Origin: Epibacterium ulvae
GTDB taxonomy: Bacteria > Pseudomonadota > Alphaproteobacteria > Rhodobacterales > Rhodobacteraceae
DNA length: 41,464 nt
Assembly (NCBI RefSeq): GCF_018678075.1
Contig: NZ_JAHHIR010000095.1
Span: 1 to 41,464 of the forward strand
Reading direction: 5' to 3'
Shown: positions 26,587 through 34,887 of the stretch, piece after piece
Position numbering within the stretch: the first letter of the stretch is position 1
Layout: each line of letters starts with the position of its first letter
Position numbers and translations under genes: made by a program
Notes under the pieces: model-generated
The model's input: the letters and a program-made list of their open reading frames with translations, nothing else
Database searches by the model: none
What the model was told of the DNA's origin: nothing

Positions 26587-26994
26587 CTATTTCGCCCTCA
26601 GTAAAACGCCGATCGCGCTGTTGTTCTTAATTTCTGCGCGACCGTACGCACAGAACGTTTCCGGTTGGTCAAAAGACACGCCATTTTGCGTCAAAAGCCG
26701 TTCGCCCTTGGCACGCATGCGCGCTTTCTCGGCCTTGGAGTCCACATGGGCGCGGATCTCCTTGTCCGAGTAACCCAATTCATTCGCCCGTGCCTTGAGC
26801 CGGTGCAATTCGCCAAGCCCTTTCATGTAACGGGCTCCGATGCTGTCGCAGTGGTCGGCCACTTCTTTGGCCACAGCGACAGCAAACAGCGGGTTCTCAA
26901 TCTCTGCCACATCCCGCAGAGGGGGCTTTGCAGCCGCCCATTGCGGTGCAATCACCGCAACAACAGAGGCCAAACATACAGTCGCAACACGCAT
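26587..26994 (-). CDS. Small secreted protein, DUF5333-like, in the nuo operon
   Basis: A 135-residue protein with a signal peptide (MRVATVCLASVVAVIAPQWAAA, cleavage before KPPLRD). The mature domain is helical, with blocks PPLRDVAEIENPLFAVAVAKEVADHCDSIGARYM, GYSDKEIRAHVDSKAEKARMRAKGERLL and FCAYGRAEI; two Cys could form a disulphide. This pattern is what I recall being annotated as DUF5333 in Rhodobacteraceae (recalled, not searched). Start at 26994 is chosen because AAGGAG lies just upstream of that ATG; an ATG at 27009 and the frame to 27096 have weaker support. It ends 3 bp before nuoG. Periplasmic location next to a cytoplasmic-arm subunit gene is notable. Confidence 0.72.
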   Translation of the reverse strand: MRVATVCLASVVAVIAPQWAAAKPPLRDVAEIENPLFAVAVAKEVADHCDSIGARYMKGLGELHRLKARANELGYSDKEIRAHVDSKAEKARMRAKGERLLTQNGVSFDQPETFCAYGRAEIKNNSAIGVLLRAK

Positions 26995-27092
26995 CACTTT
27001 CTCCTTCATATCGGAGACATGAGCAGGCAGCGATCCGCGATCCGTATTCAATAACGACACGCCCAAAGCGTCGGGATATGACGTAAATCCGC

Positions 27093-27452
27093 TCACGCGT
27101 CGCAGGTCCCGGTGTAGACCGCATCATCACCTTCCAGAAGCAGCGCCTGTTCGGGATCCATCGGATCAACCGGCCAGGCGATGTCCGACAGGCCGTAGTT
27201 TTCGATGCAATAGGTTGTCGCTTCGTGAAGAACCGCCTGACGCGCACCTTCTGTGGATTGCAGCGCGTTTTTCACCACAACTTCGAACCGCGCTAGGGAG
27301 TCCTTTTTGTCGATTGCTTTGGAGGAGGTTCGAAACGGCACACCGTCAAAGCGCAGGCGTTTGTCACGCGCGGTCACGCTGCCACAGCTTGCCAGTCCAA
27401 ATCCTGCACAGAGCATCGCTGTTGCGATCCGATATGCCTGCTGTCGTGCCAT
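27093..27452 (-). CDS. Small predicted lipoprotein between nuoF and nuoG
   Basis: A 119-residue protein starting MARQQAYRIATAMLCAGFGLASCGS, with a lipobox (LASC) and lipidation near Cys23. The mature part reads KRLRFDGVPFRTSSKAIDKKDSLARFEVVVKNALQSTEGARQAVLHEATTYCIENYGLSDIAW and ends in TGTCDA. The AVLHEATTYCIENYG segment is typical of small unnamed Rhodobacteraceae lipoproteins; no function is known to me. ATG at 27452 is used (GAGGA about 11 nt upstream); the in-frame TTG at 27470 is an alternative. It lies 60 bp after nuoF and 98 bp before the DUF5333-like start. Confidence 0.72.
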   Translation of the reverse strand: MARQQAYRIATAMLCAGFGLASCGSVTARDKRLRFDGVPFRTSSKAIDKKDSLARFEVVVKNALQSTEGARQAVLHEATTYCIENYGLSDIAWPVDPMDPEQALLLEGDDAVYTGTCDA

Positions 27453-27511
27453 TCTGACTCTCGTCCTCAATTCCTGACCCTAGGCCCGTTCTGGACCAGA
27501 TCGCCTTCTTA

Positions 27512-28810
27512 TTACTCAGCCGCCATCGCGCCCATACGGCCCGACTTTTGTGCTTTGATACGGTCTTCGATTTCCTCGCGGAAGTTTTTGATCAGACCCT
27601 GGATCGGCCATGCAGCCGCATCACCCAACGCACAGATGGTGTGGCCTTCGACCTGTTTGGTCACATCCCACAACATGTCGATCTCTTCCAGTTCCGCCTC
27701 GCCTTTGACCAGACGATCCATCACGCGATACATCCAGCCGGTGCCTTCGCGGCACGGCGTACACTGGCCGCAGCTTTCGTGTTTGTAGAAATAGCTCAGA
27801 CGCGAGATGGCTTTGATGATGTCGGTGGATTTATCCATGACGATCACCGCCGCCGTGCCAAGGCCCGAGCCCAGCTCACCGCGCAGGTAGTCAAAATCCA
27901 TGATCGCATCGCGCATGTTTTCACCGCGCACACAAGGCACCGAGGATCCGCCAGGGATCACCGCCAGCAGATTGTCCCAACCGCCGCGAATACCGCCGCA
28001 ATGTTTCTCGATCAGCTCTTCGAACGAAATCGACATCGCCTCTTCAACCACACAAGGGTTGTCGACGTGGCCAGAGATCGCAAACAGTTTGGTGCCCGCA
28101 TTGTTGGGACGGCCAAAGCCTGCGAACCATTCGGCGCCGCGACGCAAGATGGTTGGCACAACAGCGATGGATTCCACGTTGTTCACCGTAGTCGGGCAAC
28201 CATACAGACCCGCACCCGCCGGGAACGGCGGCTTCATGCGTGGCATGCCTTTCTTGCCTTCAAGGCTTTCGATCAACGCGGTTTCTTCACCGCAGATATA
28301 AGCACCGGCACCGTGGTGCAGGAAGACGTCAAAGTCCCAGCCAGAGCCCGCCGCGTTCTTGCCCAGAAGGCCCTTGTCATAGGCTTCATCGATGGCCGCC
28401 TGCAGCGCCTCGCGCTCGCGGATGTATTCGCCGCGCAGGTAGATGTAGCAAGTGTGGGCATTCATCGCAAAAGAGGCGATCAGCGCACCTTCGATCAGCG
28501 TATGCGGATCGTGGCGCATGATTTCGCGGTCTTTACAGGTGCCCGGCTCGGATTCATCGGCGTTGATGACCAGATAGGACGGGCGACCGTCGCTCTCTTT
28601 GGGCATGAATGACCATTTCAGACCGGTTGGGAAACCCGCACCACCGCGACCACGCAGACCGGAGTCCTTCATGGTCTGGATGATCCAGTCGCGCCCCTTC
28701 TCGATCAGGCCAGCGGTGCCGTCCCAATGGCCACGGGCCTGCGCGCCTTGGAGCGTGCGTTCGTGCATACCGTACAGGTTGGTAAAGATCCGGTCCTGGT
28801 CCTTCAGCAT
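27512..28810 (-). CDS. nuoF: NADH-quinone oxidoreductase subunit F (NADH/FMN binding)
   Basis: A 432-residue subunit that binds NADH and FMN and carries 4Fe-4S cluster N3. [16 protein letters not shown] near residues 54-69 binds FMN/NADH, and [25 protein letters not shown] and [18 protein letters not shown] are diagnostic. Cluster ligands are in [12 protein letters not shown], with the fourth in [16 protein letters not shown]. The length is typical for the family. It follows the DUF5337-like gene by 25 bp. Confidence 0.98.
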   Translation of the reverse strand: MLKDQDRIFTNLYGMHERTLQGAQARGHWDGTAGLIEKGRDWIIQTMKDSGLRGRGGAGFPTGLKWSFMPKESDGRPSYLVINADESEPGTCKDREIMRHDPHTLIEGALIASFAMNAHTCYIYLRGEYIREREALQAAIDEAYDKGLLGKNAAGSGWDFDVFLHHGAGAYICGEETALIESLEGKKGMPRMKPPFPAGAGLYGCPTTVNNVESIAVVPTILRRGAEWFAGFGRPNNAGTKLFAISGHVDNPCVVEEAMSISFEELIEKHCGGIRGGWDNLLAVIPGGSSVPCVRGENMRDAIMDFDYLRGELGSGLGTAAVIVMDKSTDIIKAISRLSYFYKHESCGQCTPCREGTGWMYRVMDRLVKGEAELEEIDMLWDVTKQVEGHTICALGDAAAWPIQGLIKNFREEIEDRIKAQKSGRMGAMAAE

Positions 28811-28835
28811 GTCTGCCTACCTTTGGTTCTTTCGT

Positions 28836-29057
28836 TCACTGGCCCTGACGCATGCGCCAGAGTTGAAAAATATTGACCATTGCATAAATCAATCCCGCAA
28901 GCGCTGCGAAATCAAAGAGCAAGGCGTATCGCCCCGGCAGCCCCAGCGCGGGGCCAACAAAGAGCGACAGGATCAGCCAGATGCAGATGGTGGCCGCGAT
29001 CACGATCGCGATGTGCCGCCCTTTTGCTGCGATGGCTGCGTCCTTATCCAAGCTCAC
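28836..29057 (-). CDS. Small two-helix membrane protein, DUF5337-like, in the nuo operon
   Basis: A 73-residue protein: a charged start (MSLDKDAAIAAKGRH), a first membrane helix IAIVIAATICIWLILSLFVGPALG, a turn LPGRYAL, a second helix LFDFAALAGLIYAMVNIFQLW, and a basic tail RMRQGQ. I recall this pattern as the Rhodobacteraceae family DUF5337. It lies between nuoE (46 bp) and nuoF (25 bp) on the same strand. It could be an assembly factor or an accessory membrane subunit of complex I; that is inference from position only. Confidence 0.72.
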   Translation of the reverse strand: MSLDKDAAIAAKGRHIAIVIAATICIWLILSLFVGPALGLPGRYALLFDFAALAGLIYAMVNIFQLWRMRQGQ

Positions 29058-29103
29058 ATGGTCCTATCTGTCGTGCCCTGCCCCGTTGATGGAGCAAAGC
29101 GGT

Positions 29104-30246
29104 TCATTCGTCGTAAATGCCGTCTTTTTTGGCTTTTTTGGCAAATTCAGTCTCTTCGCCGACGGCCAGTTTCTTGGCTTGCTCAATCCAACCGTCGCGT
29201 TCGATGCGACCTTTGAATTTCAGACGGCTATCAACCCAAGCAACCTCAGCCTCGGTCCAGGCGGCAACCTGATCAAAATGGAAAAAGCCCAGCTCGTTCA
29301 GGGTCTCTTCCAATTTGGGGCCAACCCCTTTCAGAAGCTTCAGATCATCTGCCTTGCCACCGCGCGCCTCTTTCAACGTCTCGGGGGCCGCTTCGGCAAC
29401 TTCAGCTTCGACCTTCTTGGGCTCAGCTTTCTTGACCTCGGCCTTTTTGGCTTCCGCCGCTTGCTTCACCGCAGGTTTCGGTGCATCGGGGGCTTTGGGC
29501 GTGGGCTCAGCCGCAGCGCGACCGGCAACAACGCCATCCTTGCCGACCCAAGGGGTCAACAGCGGAACTTCGTCACCCTGGATGCGCTTGACACCTTCCT
29601 TGATGTCCATCTGCAATTGAACCGATGCGTTATACTGCGTCTTGCCGCTGTCGTATTCGGTCAAAGAGGTCAGGCCAGATTTCGGCTCAGCCGCGTAACG
29701 GCCGTTTTGGGGACCCGGTGTGACCAGCTTGCCCGCCGCCAGATCGTCCAGCATCTTGCCAAAGCCATCCGCGGTCAGATCTTCGTAGTAGTCTTTGCCG
29801 ATCTGCGCCATCGGAGCATTGGTACAAGCACCCAGACACTCCACCTCTTCCCAGGTAAACTTACCATCTTCGGACAAAGTATATGGCTTGGGTGCGATCT
29901 TTTCCTTGCATACCGCAATCAGATCTTCAGCGCCACAAATCATGCAGGACGTGGTGCCACAGATCTGAACATGTGCAACAGAACCCGTGGGTTGCAGTTG
30001 GAACATGAAGTAGAAAGAGGTCACTTCGAGAACGCGGATATAGGCCATGCCCAGCATATCAGCAATCGCTTCGATTGCGGGTTTGCTGATCCAGCCTTCC
30101 TGTTCCTGCGCGCGCCACAGTAGAGGGATCACAGCAGAGGCCTGACGCCCCTCGGGGTATTTGGTCACTTGCGCCTCAGCCCAGGCCTGGTTGGCGGGCG
30201 TGAAAGCAAAGCTTTCGGGTTGTTCAGAGTGCAGACGGCGCAGCAT
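29104..30246 (-). CDS. nuoE: NADH-quinone oxidoreductase subunit E with C-terminal helix-hairpin-helix extension
   Basis: A 380-residue protein. Residues 1 to about 175 are the usual thioredoxin-like 2Fe-2S subunit: cluster N1a ligands Cys96, Cys101, Cys137 and Cys141 ([14 protein letters not shown]). A linker follows, becoming Lys/Ala/Pro-rich at about 240-298 (for example [16 protein letters not shown]), and then residues 300-362 form a helix-hairpin-helix-like domain ([20 protein letters not shown], then [20 protein letters not shown]). E. coli NuoE is only about 166 residues. Rhodobacter-type NuoE is known to be long. The extension may bind nucleic acid or another protein. It overlaps nuoD by one base. 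Confidence 0.96.
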   Translation of the reverse strand: MLRRLHSEQPESFAFTPANQAWAEAQVTKYPEGRQASAVIPLLWRAQEQEGWISKPAIEAIADMLGMAYIRVLEVTSFYFMFQLQPTGSVAHVQICGTTSCMICGAEDLIAVCKEKIAPKPYTLSEDGKFTWEEVECLGACTNAPMAQIGKDYYEDLTADGFGKMLDDLAAGKLVTPGPQNGRYAAEPKSGLTSLTEYDSGKTQYNASVQLQMDIKEGVKRIQGDEVPLLTPWVGKDGVVAGRAAAEPTPKAPDAPKPAVKQAAEAKKAEVKKAEPKKVEAEVAEAAPETLKEARGGKADDLKLLKGVGPKLEETLNELGFFHFDQVAAWTEAEVAWVDSRLKFKGRIERDGWIEQAKKLAVGEETEFAKKAKKDGIYDE

Positions 30247-31472
30247 TAGCGGTCGATCTCCCCAAATACGATATCCATGGTGCCGATGATGGCAGCGACG
30301 TCAGCCAGCTGGTGTCCGGTTGCCATGTGATCCATGGCTTGAAGATGCGGGAAGCCCGGTGCGCGCAGCTTGGCGCGGTAAGGTTTGTTAGAGCCATCTG
30401 CGACCAGATAAACGCCAAACTCGCCCTTGGGGGCTTCGACTGCTGCGTAGATCTCACCCGCAGGGACGTGGAAACCTTCGGTGTAGAGTTTGAAGTGGTG
30501 GATCAGGCTTTCCATCGAGGTTTTCATGTCACCACGTTTCGGCGGAGACAGTTTACCACGCGTCATCACGTCGCCAGTGGCTTCGCGCAGCTTATGGATC
30601 GCTTGACGGATGATCGACAGGGACTGGCGCATCTCTTCCATACGGCAGAGGTAGCGGTCATAGCAGTCGCCGTTTTTGCCAACCGGGATCTGGAAGTCGA
30701 ATTCATCGTAGCATTCATAGGGCTGCGCACGACGCAAATCCCAAGCCAGACCAGAACCGCGCACCATCACGCCAGAGAAGGCATATTTCTGGATGTCGTC
30801 TTCGGTGACAACACCGATGTCGCAGTTACGTTGTTTGAAAATCCGGTTTTCTGTCAGCAGCCCGTCGATATCTTCCAGAACATTGGGGAATTCGATCGCC
30901 CATTCTTCGATATCGTCCAGCAGATCATCTGGCAGATCCTGGTGCACACCACCGGGACGGAAATAAGCTGCGTGCAGACGCGCGCCACAGGCCCGCTCAT
31001 AGAACACCATGAGCTTTTCACGTTCCTCAAAGCCCCACAGCGGCGGGGTCAGCGCGCCCACGTCCATCGCCTGGGTGGTCACGTTCAGGATGTGGTTCAA
31101 GATACGACCGATTTCGGAATACAGCACCCGGATCAGCGAGCCGCGACGGGGCACTTCCACGCCGCAGAGTTTTTCAATCGCCAGACACCATGCATGTTCC
31201 TGGTTCATCGGCGCCACATAGTCGAGGCGGTCGAAATACGGCAGGTTCTGCAGGTAGGTGCGGCTTTCCATCAGCTTTTCGGTGCCACGGTGCAGCAGGC
31301 CAACGTGCGGATCGCAGCGTTCGACAATCTCACCGTCCAGTTCAAGCACCAGACGCAGCACGCCGTGTGCCGCCGGGTGCTGAGGACCGAAGTTGATGTT
31401 AAAGTTACGGATTTTCTGCTCGCCGCTCAGGGCGTCGACGCTACCGTCGTCAAACTTGGAGCCGTCCATCAT
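30246..31472 (-). CDS. nuoD: NADH-quinone oxidoreductase subunit D
   Basis: A 408-residue 49-kDa-type subunit that forms the quinone head-group site with NuoB. The hydrogenase-like fold is shown by [51 protein letters not shown] and [22 protein letters not shown]. It is not fused to nuoC, unlike in E. coli. The first ATG at 31472 overlaps the nuoC stop (ATGA) and an adjacent ATG at 31469 is also possible. Confidence 0.98.
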   Translation of the reverse strand: MMDGSKFDDGSVDALSGEQKIRNFNINFGPQHPAAHGVLRLVLELDGEIVERCDPHVGLLHRGTEKLMESRTYLQNLPYFDRLDYVAPMNQEHAWCLAIEKLCGVEVPRRGSLIRVLYSEIGRILNHILNVTTQAMDVGALTPPLWGFEEREKLMVFYERACGARLHAAYFRPGGVHQDLPDDLLDDIEEWAIEFPNVLEDIDGLLTENRIFKQRNCDIGVVTEDDIQKYAFSGVMVRGSGLAWDLRRAQPYECYDEFDFQIPVGKNGDCYDRYLCRMEEMRQSLSIIRQAIHKLREATGDVMTRGKLSPPKRGDMKTSMESLIHHFKLYTEGFHVPAGEIYAAVEAPKGEFGVYLVADGSNKPYRAKLRAPGFPHLQAMDHMATGHQLADVAAIIGTMDIVFGEIDR

Positions 31473-32074
31473 TTCGCGCCCTCTTTCTCGTCACCGGGGA
31501 GGATGTATTCGGCACCTTCCCATGGGCTCATGAAATCAAACTGACGATATTCCTGAACCAGTTTCACCGGCTCATAGACCACGCGTTTTTGCGCTTCGTC
31601 ATAGCGTACTTCGGTGTAACCGGTGGTCGGGAAATCCTTGCGCAGCGGGTGGCCACGGAAACCATAGTCCGTCAGCAGGCGGCGTAGGTCCGGGTGGCCT
31701 GTGAACAGGATACCGAACATGTCAAAGACTTCGCGTTCAAACCAATTGGCCGATGGGTGCACATCCACAATGGAGGCCAGCATCTCATCCTCGCGCAGGC
31801 ACACCCGCAGGCGGACGCGCTGGTTCGTGTACATCGACAGGAAGTGGTAGACCACGTCGAACCGTTTGGTCCGCTCGGGGTAGTCCACCGCCGTGATGTC
31901 CACCAGGGTCGAGAATTTGCATGCCGCATCGGACAGCAGAAATTCCACAAGCCCCACAATATTGCTGGGCTTGACGTTGATCGTCAGCTCACCATGGGTC
32001 ACATCCCAGGCCAGAACGCATTCGGGGCGTTTGGCTTCGATCTGTGCGCCAAGCTCGTTTAGTGCTTCAGTCAT
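31469..32074 (-). CDS. nuoC: NADH-quinone oxidoreductase subunit C
   Basis: A 201-residue 30-kDa-type subunit of the peripheral arm. [42 protein letters not shown] is the family signature in the second half. ATG at 32074 is chosen because GGAG lies about ten bases upstream; a GTG at 32083 adds three residues. It is separate from nuoD, overlapping it by 4 nt. Confidence 0.97.
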   Translation of the reverse strand: MTEALNELGAQIEAKRPECVLAWDVTHGELTINVKPSNIVGLVEFLLSDAACKFSTLVDITAVDYPERTKRFDVVYHFLSMYTNQRVRLRVCLREDEMLASIVDVHPSANWFEREVFDMFGILFTGHPDLRRLLTDYGFRGHPLRKDFPTTGYTEVRYDEAQKRVVYEPVKLVQEYRQFDFMSPWEGAEYILPGDEKEGAK

Positions 32075-32098
32075 TTCAATCACTCCAACCCAAGCCGA

Positions 32099-32632
32099 TC
32101 AACGCACCAAAGTGCCGGTGCGGCGGATCTTACGTTGCAGCTGCATCAGACCATAGAGCAGCGCTTCGGCTGTCGGAGGACAACCTGGCACATAAATATC
32201 CACGGGAACCACACGGTCACAGCCACGCACAACCGAGTAGGAATAGTGATAGTAACCACCGCCATTGGCGCAGGATCCCATCGAGATCACATAGCGCGGC
32301 TCTGGCATTTGGTCGTAGACCTTGCGCAGCGCCGGGGCCATTTTATTGGTCAGCGTGCCCGCAACGATCATCACGTCCGACTGGCGCGGGGAGGCGCGCG
32401 GTGCGATTCCAAACCGTTCACAGTCGTACCGCGGCATCGCCACGTGCATCATTTCAACCGCGCAGCACGCCAGACCAAAGGTCATCCAGTGCAGCGAGCC
32501 GGTGCGGGCCCAGTTGATGATATCTTCCGAGGAGGTCAGCAGAAAACCTTTGTCCTGCAACTCGGTATTGAGGGCCTGGGTGACAACTTCCTTGTCGACG
32601 CCTGCGCTGTTGGCTCCGGTCATCACTCCCAT
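32099..32632 (-). CDS. nuoB: NADH-quinone oxidoreductase subunit B
   Basis: A 177-residue subunit carrying cluster N2, the last Fe-S centre before quinone. Ligands are the adjacent Cys56-Cys57 in [10 protein letters not shown], the Cys in MGSCANGGG, and the Cys in [17 protein letters not shown] at 32632 ([13 protein letters not shown]) has AAGGGAG seven bases upstream and overlaps the nuoA end; ATG at 32623 is the second choice, fused to the nuoA stop as TGATG. Confidence 0.97.
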   Translation of the reverse strand: MGVMTGANSAGVDKEVVTQALNTELQDKGFLLTSSEDIINWARTGSLHWMTFGLACCAVEMMHVAMPRYDCERFGIAPRASPRQSDVMIVAGTLTNKMAPALRKVYDQMPEPRYVISMGSCANGGGYYHYSYSVVRGCDRVVPVDIYVPGCPPTAEALLYGLMQLQRKIRRTGTLVR

Positions 32633-32988
32633 TCCAGGGCTCCCTTCTTCCACTCATAGGCAAAGCCGATGGTCAAAACGCCCAGGAACACCATCATCGA
32701 CCAAAAGCCGACGTCGCTGATATCCTTGAACCCAACGGCCCAGGGAAACAGGAATGCAATTTCCAAGTCAAAAATGATGAACAGGATCGACACCAGATAA
32801 AATCGTACGTCGAATTTCATCCGGGCGTCATCGAATGCGTTGAAACCACATTCATAAGCACTGACCTTCTCCGGGTCTGGATTGCGTACAGCGAGCACAA
32901 CCGCTGCAAGAATTAGCACAATTCCAAGCCCGACCGCGATGGCCAGAAACACGAGGATCGGGAGGTACTCCCGCAACATCTCTTCCAC
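32623..32988 (-). CDS. nuoA: NADH-quinone oxidoreductase subunit A
   Basis: A 121-residue membrane subunit with three helices and the conserved quinone-site loop [40 protein letters not shown]. The likely start is the GTG at 32988 (VEEMLREYL), because AAAGGAG sits six bases upstream of it. An in-frame GTG at 33009 lies upstream of that ribosome binding site and is rejected. It is the first nuo gene; a candidate promoter lies at 33053-33081. Confidence 0.96.
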   Translation of the reverse strand: MEEMLREYLPILVFLAIAVGLGIVLILAAVVLAVRNPDPEKVSAYECGFNAFDDARMKFDVRFYLVSILFIIFDLEIAFLFPWAVGFKDISDVGFWSMMVFLGVLTIGFAYEWKKGALEWE

Positions 32989-33052
32989 GAGTGGCTCCTT
33001 TCCGCGCACGCAGATTCTTGCGCGCCGTCAATTGGCGTGTTGACTTGGCCTG

Positions 33053-33081
33053 TGTCTACCCCCGTGCCACATGAGCGTCAA
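33053..33081 (-). promoter_or_regulatory. Candidate nuo operon promoter
   Basis: On the minus strand TTGACG (33081-33076) is followed after 17 bp by TAGACA (33058-33053), a sigma-70-type arrangement about 65 bp upstream of the nuoA start. The expected transcription start is near 33046. There is no second promoter of equal quality in the 237-bp gap. Confidence 0.5.
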
Positions 33082-33090
33082 CCAACGCAT

Positions 33091-33105
33091 GGTTAATAGC
33101 TAACC
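33091..33105. promoter_or_regulatory. Small palindrome upstream of the nuo promoter
   Basis: GGTTA at 33091-33095 and TAACC at 33101-33105, separated by ATAGC, lie 10 bp upstream of the candidate -35 box. An activator or UP-element-like site is possible. The symmetry is short, so chance is a real alternative. Confidence 0.25.
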
Positions 33106-33225
33106 GTTATTTAAGCGAAGCGGCCACTAAGCCTCGCATTGATATTTCAGAGTGTTTTCATAGGATTAGTCACAGCCGTTAATTTCGCCCAAGAGCGCAG
33201 AAAAAAGGCGCGACTTTTCAATAAT

Positions 33226-34008
33226 TTACCTCCTCCAAGGGGGTGCAGCCTTGTTAAAGAATGCGGCAATACCCGCCTCAGCTTCGCCGCTTTCCCAACA
33301 CTGGGTCAATGCGTCAATTGTGCGCAATATTACCGTTTCATCGACGGTAACGCCCAGCTCACGGATCATTTTTTTTGCAGCGGCGATGGCTTGAGGGGCA
33401 CAAGCAAGGCAGTGAGTCACTTCTTGCTCGATTTCGGCAGTCAAAGAGTCGCGCGAAACCACGCGAGTCAGCAGATTGAAGCTAAGCGCTTCCTCTGCCT
33501 CAAATATTCGTGCGGACAAAATGACCTGCCGCGCGCGGGCCTCGCCAATTTTGGCAATAACATAGGGCCCAATCGTCGCCGGGATCAGGCCAAGGCGGGT
33601 TTCGGTCAGGGCCAATTTTGCGCCCTCCACCCCGATGGCGACGTCACAGATAGCAATCAGCCCGACGCCGCCGCCAAAAGCATTGCCCTGCACCGCGCCA
33701 ATCACCGGTTTGGGCAGTGTGTTCCATCCCAGCAGCATCATCGCTAAAGCGCGCGCCTCGCGGTGCCGCGTAGCGGCATCAGACGCAACCTGCGCCTGCA
33801 TCCAGCCCAGATCCGCGCCGGCGCAAAAACTTTTGCCAGCCGCTGCCAACACAACCACACGCACATTTTGGTCATCGGTCAGATCCGCCGCGACCTGTGT
33901 CAGCTCTGCGATCATCTGCGCCGACATGGCATTGTGTTTTTCGGGACGGTTCAAGGTCACCGTCGCCACGCCGCGCGCGTCGATTTCGATCGTCAAAGTC
34001 TCTGGCAT
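33226..34008 (-). CDS. liuC: Methylglutaconyl-CoA hydratase (crotonase family)
   Basis: A 260-residue crotonase-fold enzyme hydrating 3-methylglutaconyl-CoA to HMG-CoA in leucine degradation. The oxyanion loop segments are FCAGADLGWM and NAFGGGVGLIAICDVAIG, and the second half contains ETRLGLIPATIGPYV with the catalytic Glu region. Enoyl-CoA hydratases share this fold, so the assignment rests on position: last gene of the liuB-liuD-liuE cluster, 15 bp after liuE. Downstream to 33106 I see no terminator of good quality, only a short T run near 33204. Confidence 0.85.
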   Translation of the reverse strand: MPETLTIEIDARGVATVTLNRPEKHNAMSAQMIAELTQVAADLTDDQNVRVVVLAAAGKSFCAGADLGWMQAQVASDAATRHREARALAMMLLGWNTLPKPVIGAVQGNAFGGGVGLIAICDVAIGVEGAKLALTETRLGLIPATIGPYVIAKIGEARARQVILSARIFEAEEALSFNLLTRVVSRDSLTAEIEQEVTHCLACAPQAIAAAKKMIRELGVTVDETVILRTIDALTQCWESGEAEAGIAAFFNKAAPPWRR

Positions 34009-34023
34009 CTCTTGCTTCCTTAG

Positions 34024-34878
34024 TTACGCGGCGCGCAGCCCTTTGGCAAAGCTGGCCACCTGATCCAGAACGTCCTGATCCAGCCCGGTTTCAAAGCCAA
34101 GCCGTACCAGATGGGCGTTCAAATCCTCGGTCGCGACATTGCCGGTGGCCCCCAGCGCATAGGGACAGCCGCCCAACCCGCCAATCGCCCCGTCAAACAC
34201 GCGCACTCCCAGCGCCAGGGCGCAGTCGACATTGTCCAGCGCATGGCCATTGGTGTCGTGGAAATGCCCTGCCATACGCCCCACCGGCACATAGTCGCGC
34301 ACCGCCAGGATCATCCGCGACACGCTGTCGGGCGTGCCCCGCCCCAATGTGTCGCCCAGTGAAATTTCATAGCAGCCCATGGCAAACAGCTGATCGGCGA
34401 CCCGCGCCACGTCACCGGGATCCACCGTTCCGTCATGGGGGCAGTCGGTCACACAAGAGACATAACCGCGCACGGGCAGATCAATATGGCGCGCGTCGTC
34501 CAGGATCGGGCGGAACCGCGCCATGCTTTCGGCAATCGTGGCGTTCACATTGGCTTTGGAAAACCCTTCGCTGGCTGAGGCAAAGACCGCGATCTCATCC
34601 ACGCGGGCCGTAACCGCAACGCCATATCCTATCATATTCGGCACAAGAGCGGCGTAGCGTGTTTTGGAGGTGCGGGTGATGGTCGCCAGCACCTTGTCGG
34701 TCTCTGCCATTTGTGGCACCCATTTCGGAGAGACAAAGCTGCCCACTTCGATCCGGCGAAACCCGGCGTCCGACAGCTGATCGACCAGCGCAATTTTCTG
34801 TGCCACCTCAATTGGCTGCGGTTCGTTTTGCAAGCCATCGCGCGGGCCTACCTCAAAAATCTCGACGCGCTCTCCCAT
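34024..34878 (-). CDS. liuE: Hydroxymethylglutaryl-CoA lyase
   Basis: A 284-residue TIM-barrel enzyme that splits HMG-CoA to acetoacetate and acetyl-CoA, the last step of leucine degradation. Signatures are EVGPRDGLQNEP (catalytic Arg-Asp), SFVSPKWVPQMAETDKV, GDTLGRGTPDSV, HFHDTNGHALDN (metal-binding His pair) and GGLGGCPYALGATGNVATED, containing the active-site Cys. The length is typical of bacterial HMG-CoA lyases. It starts 9 bp after liuD. Confidence 0.94.
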   Translation of the reverse strand: MGERVEIFEVGPRDGLQNEPQPIEVAQKIALVDQLSDAGFRRIEVGSFVSPKWVPQMAETDKVLATITRTSKTRYAALVPNMIGYGVAVTARVDEIAVFASASEGFSKANVNATIAESMARFRPILDDARHIDLPVRGYVSCVTDCPHDGTVDPGDVARVADQLFAMGCYEISLGDTLGRGTPDSVSRMILAVRDYVPVGRMAGHFHDTNGHALDNVDCALALGVRVFDGAIGGLGGCPYALGATGNVATEDLNAHLVRLGFETGLDQDVLDQVASFAKGLRAA

Positions 34879-34887
34879 GCCACCCTC

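Noticed and set aside
24637-26604. Very long plus-strand open frame (655 codons) opposite nuoG
   Set aside because: It mirrors nuoG exactly and has no domain, start context or neighbours; long antisense frames are common in GC-rich coding DNA.
33180-33225. Terminator after the methylglutaconyl-CoA hydratase gene
   Set aside because: There is a short T run on the minus strand near 33204-33209, but no stem of more than four pairs precedes it.
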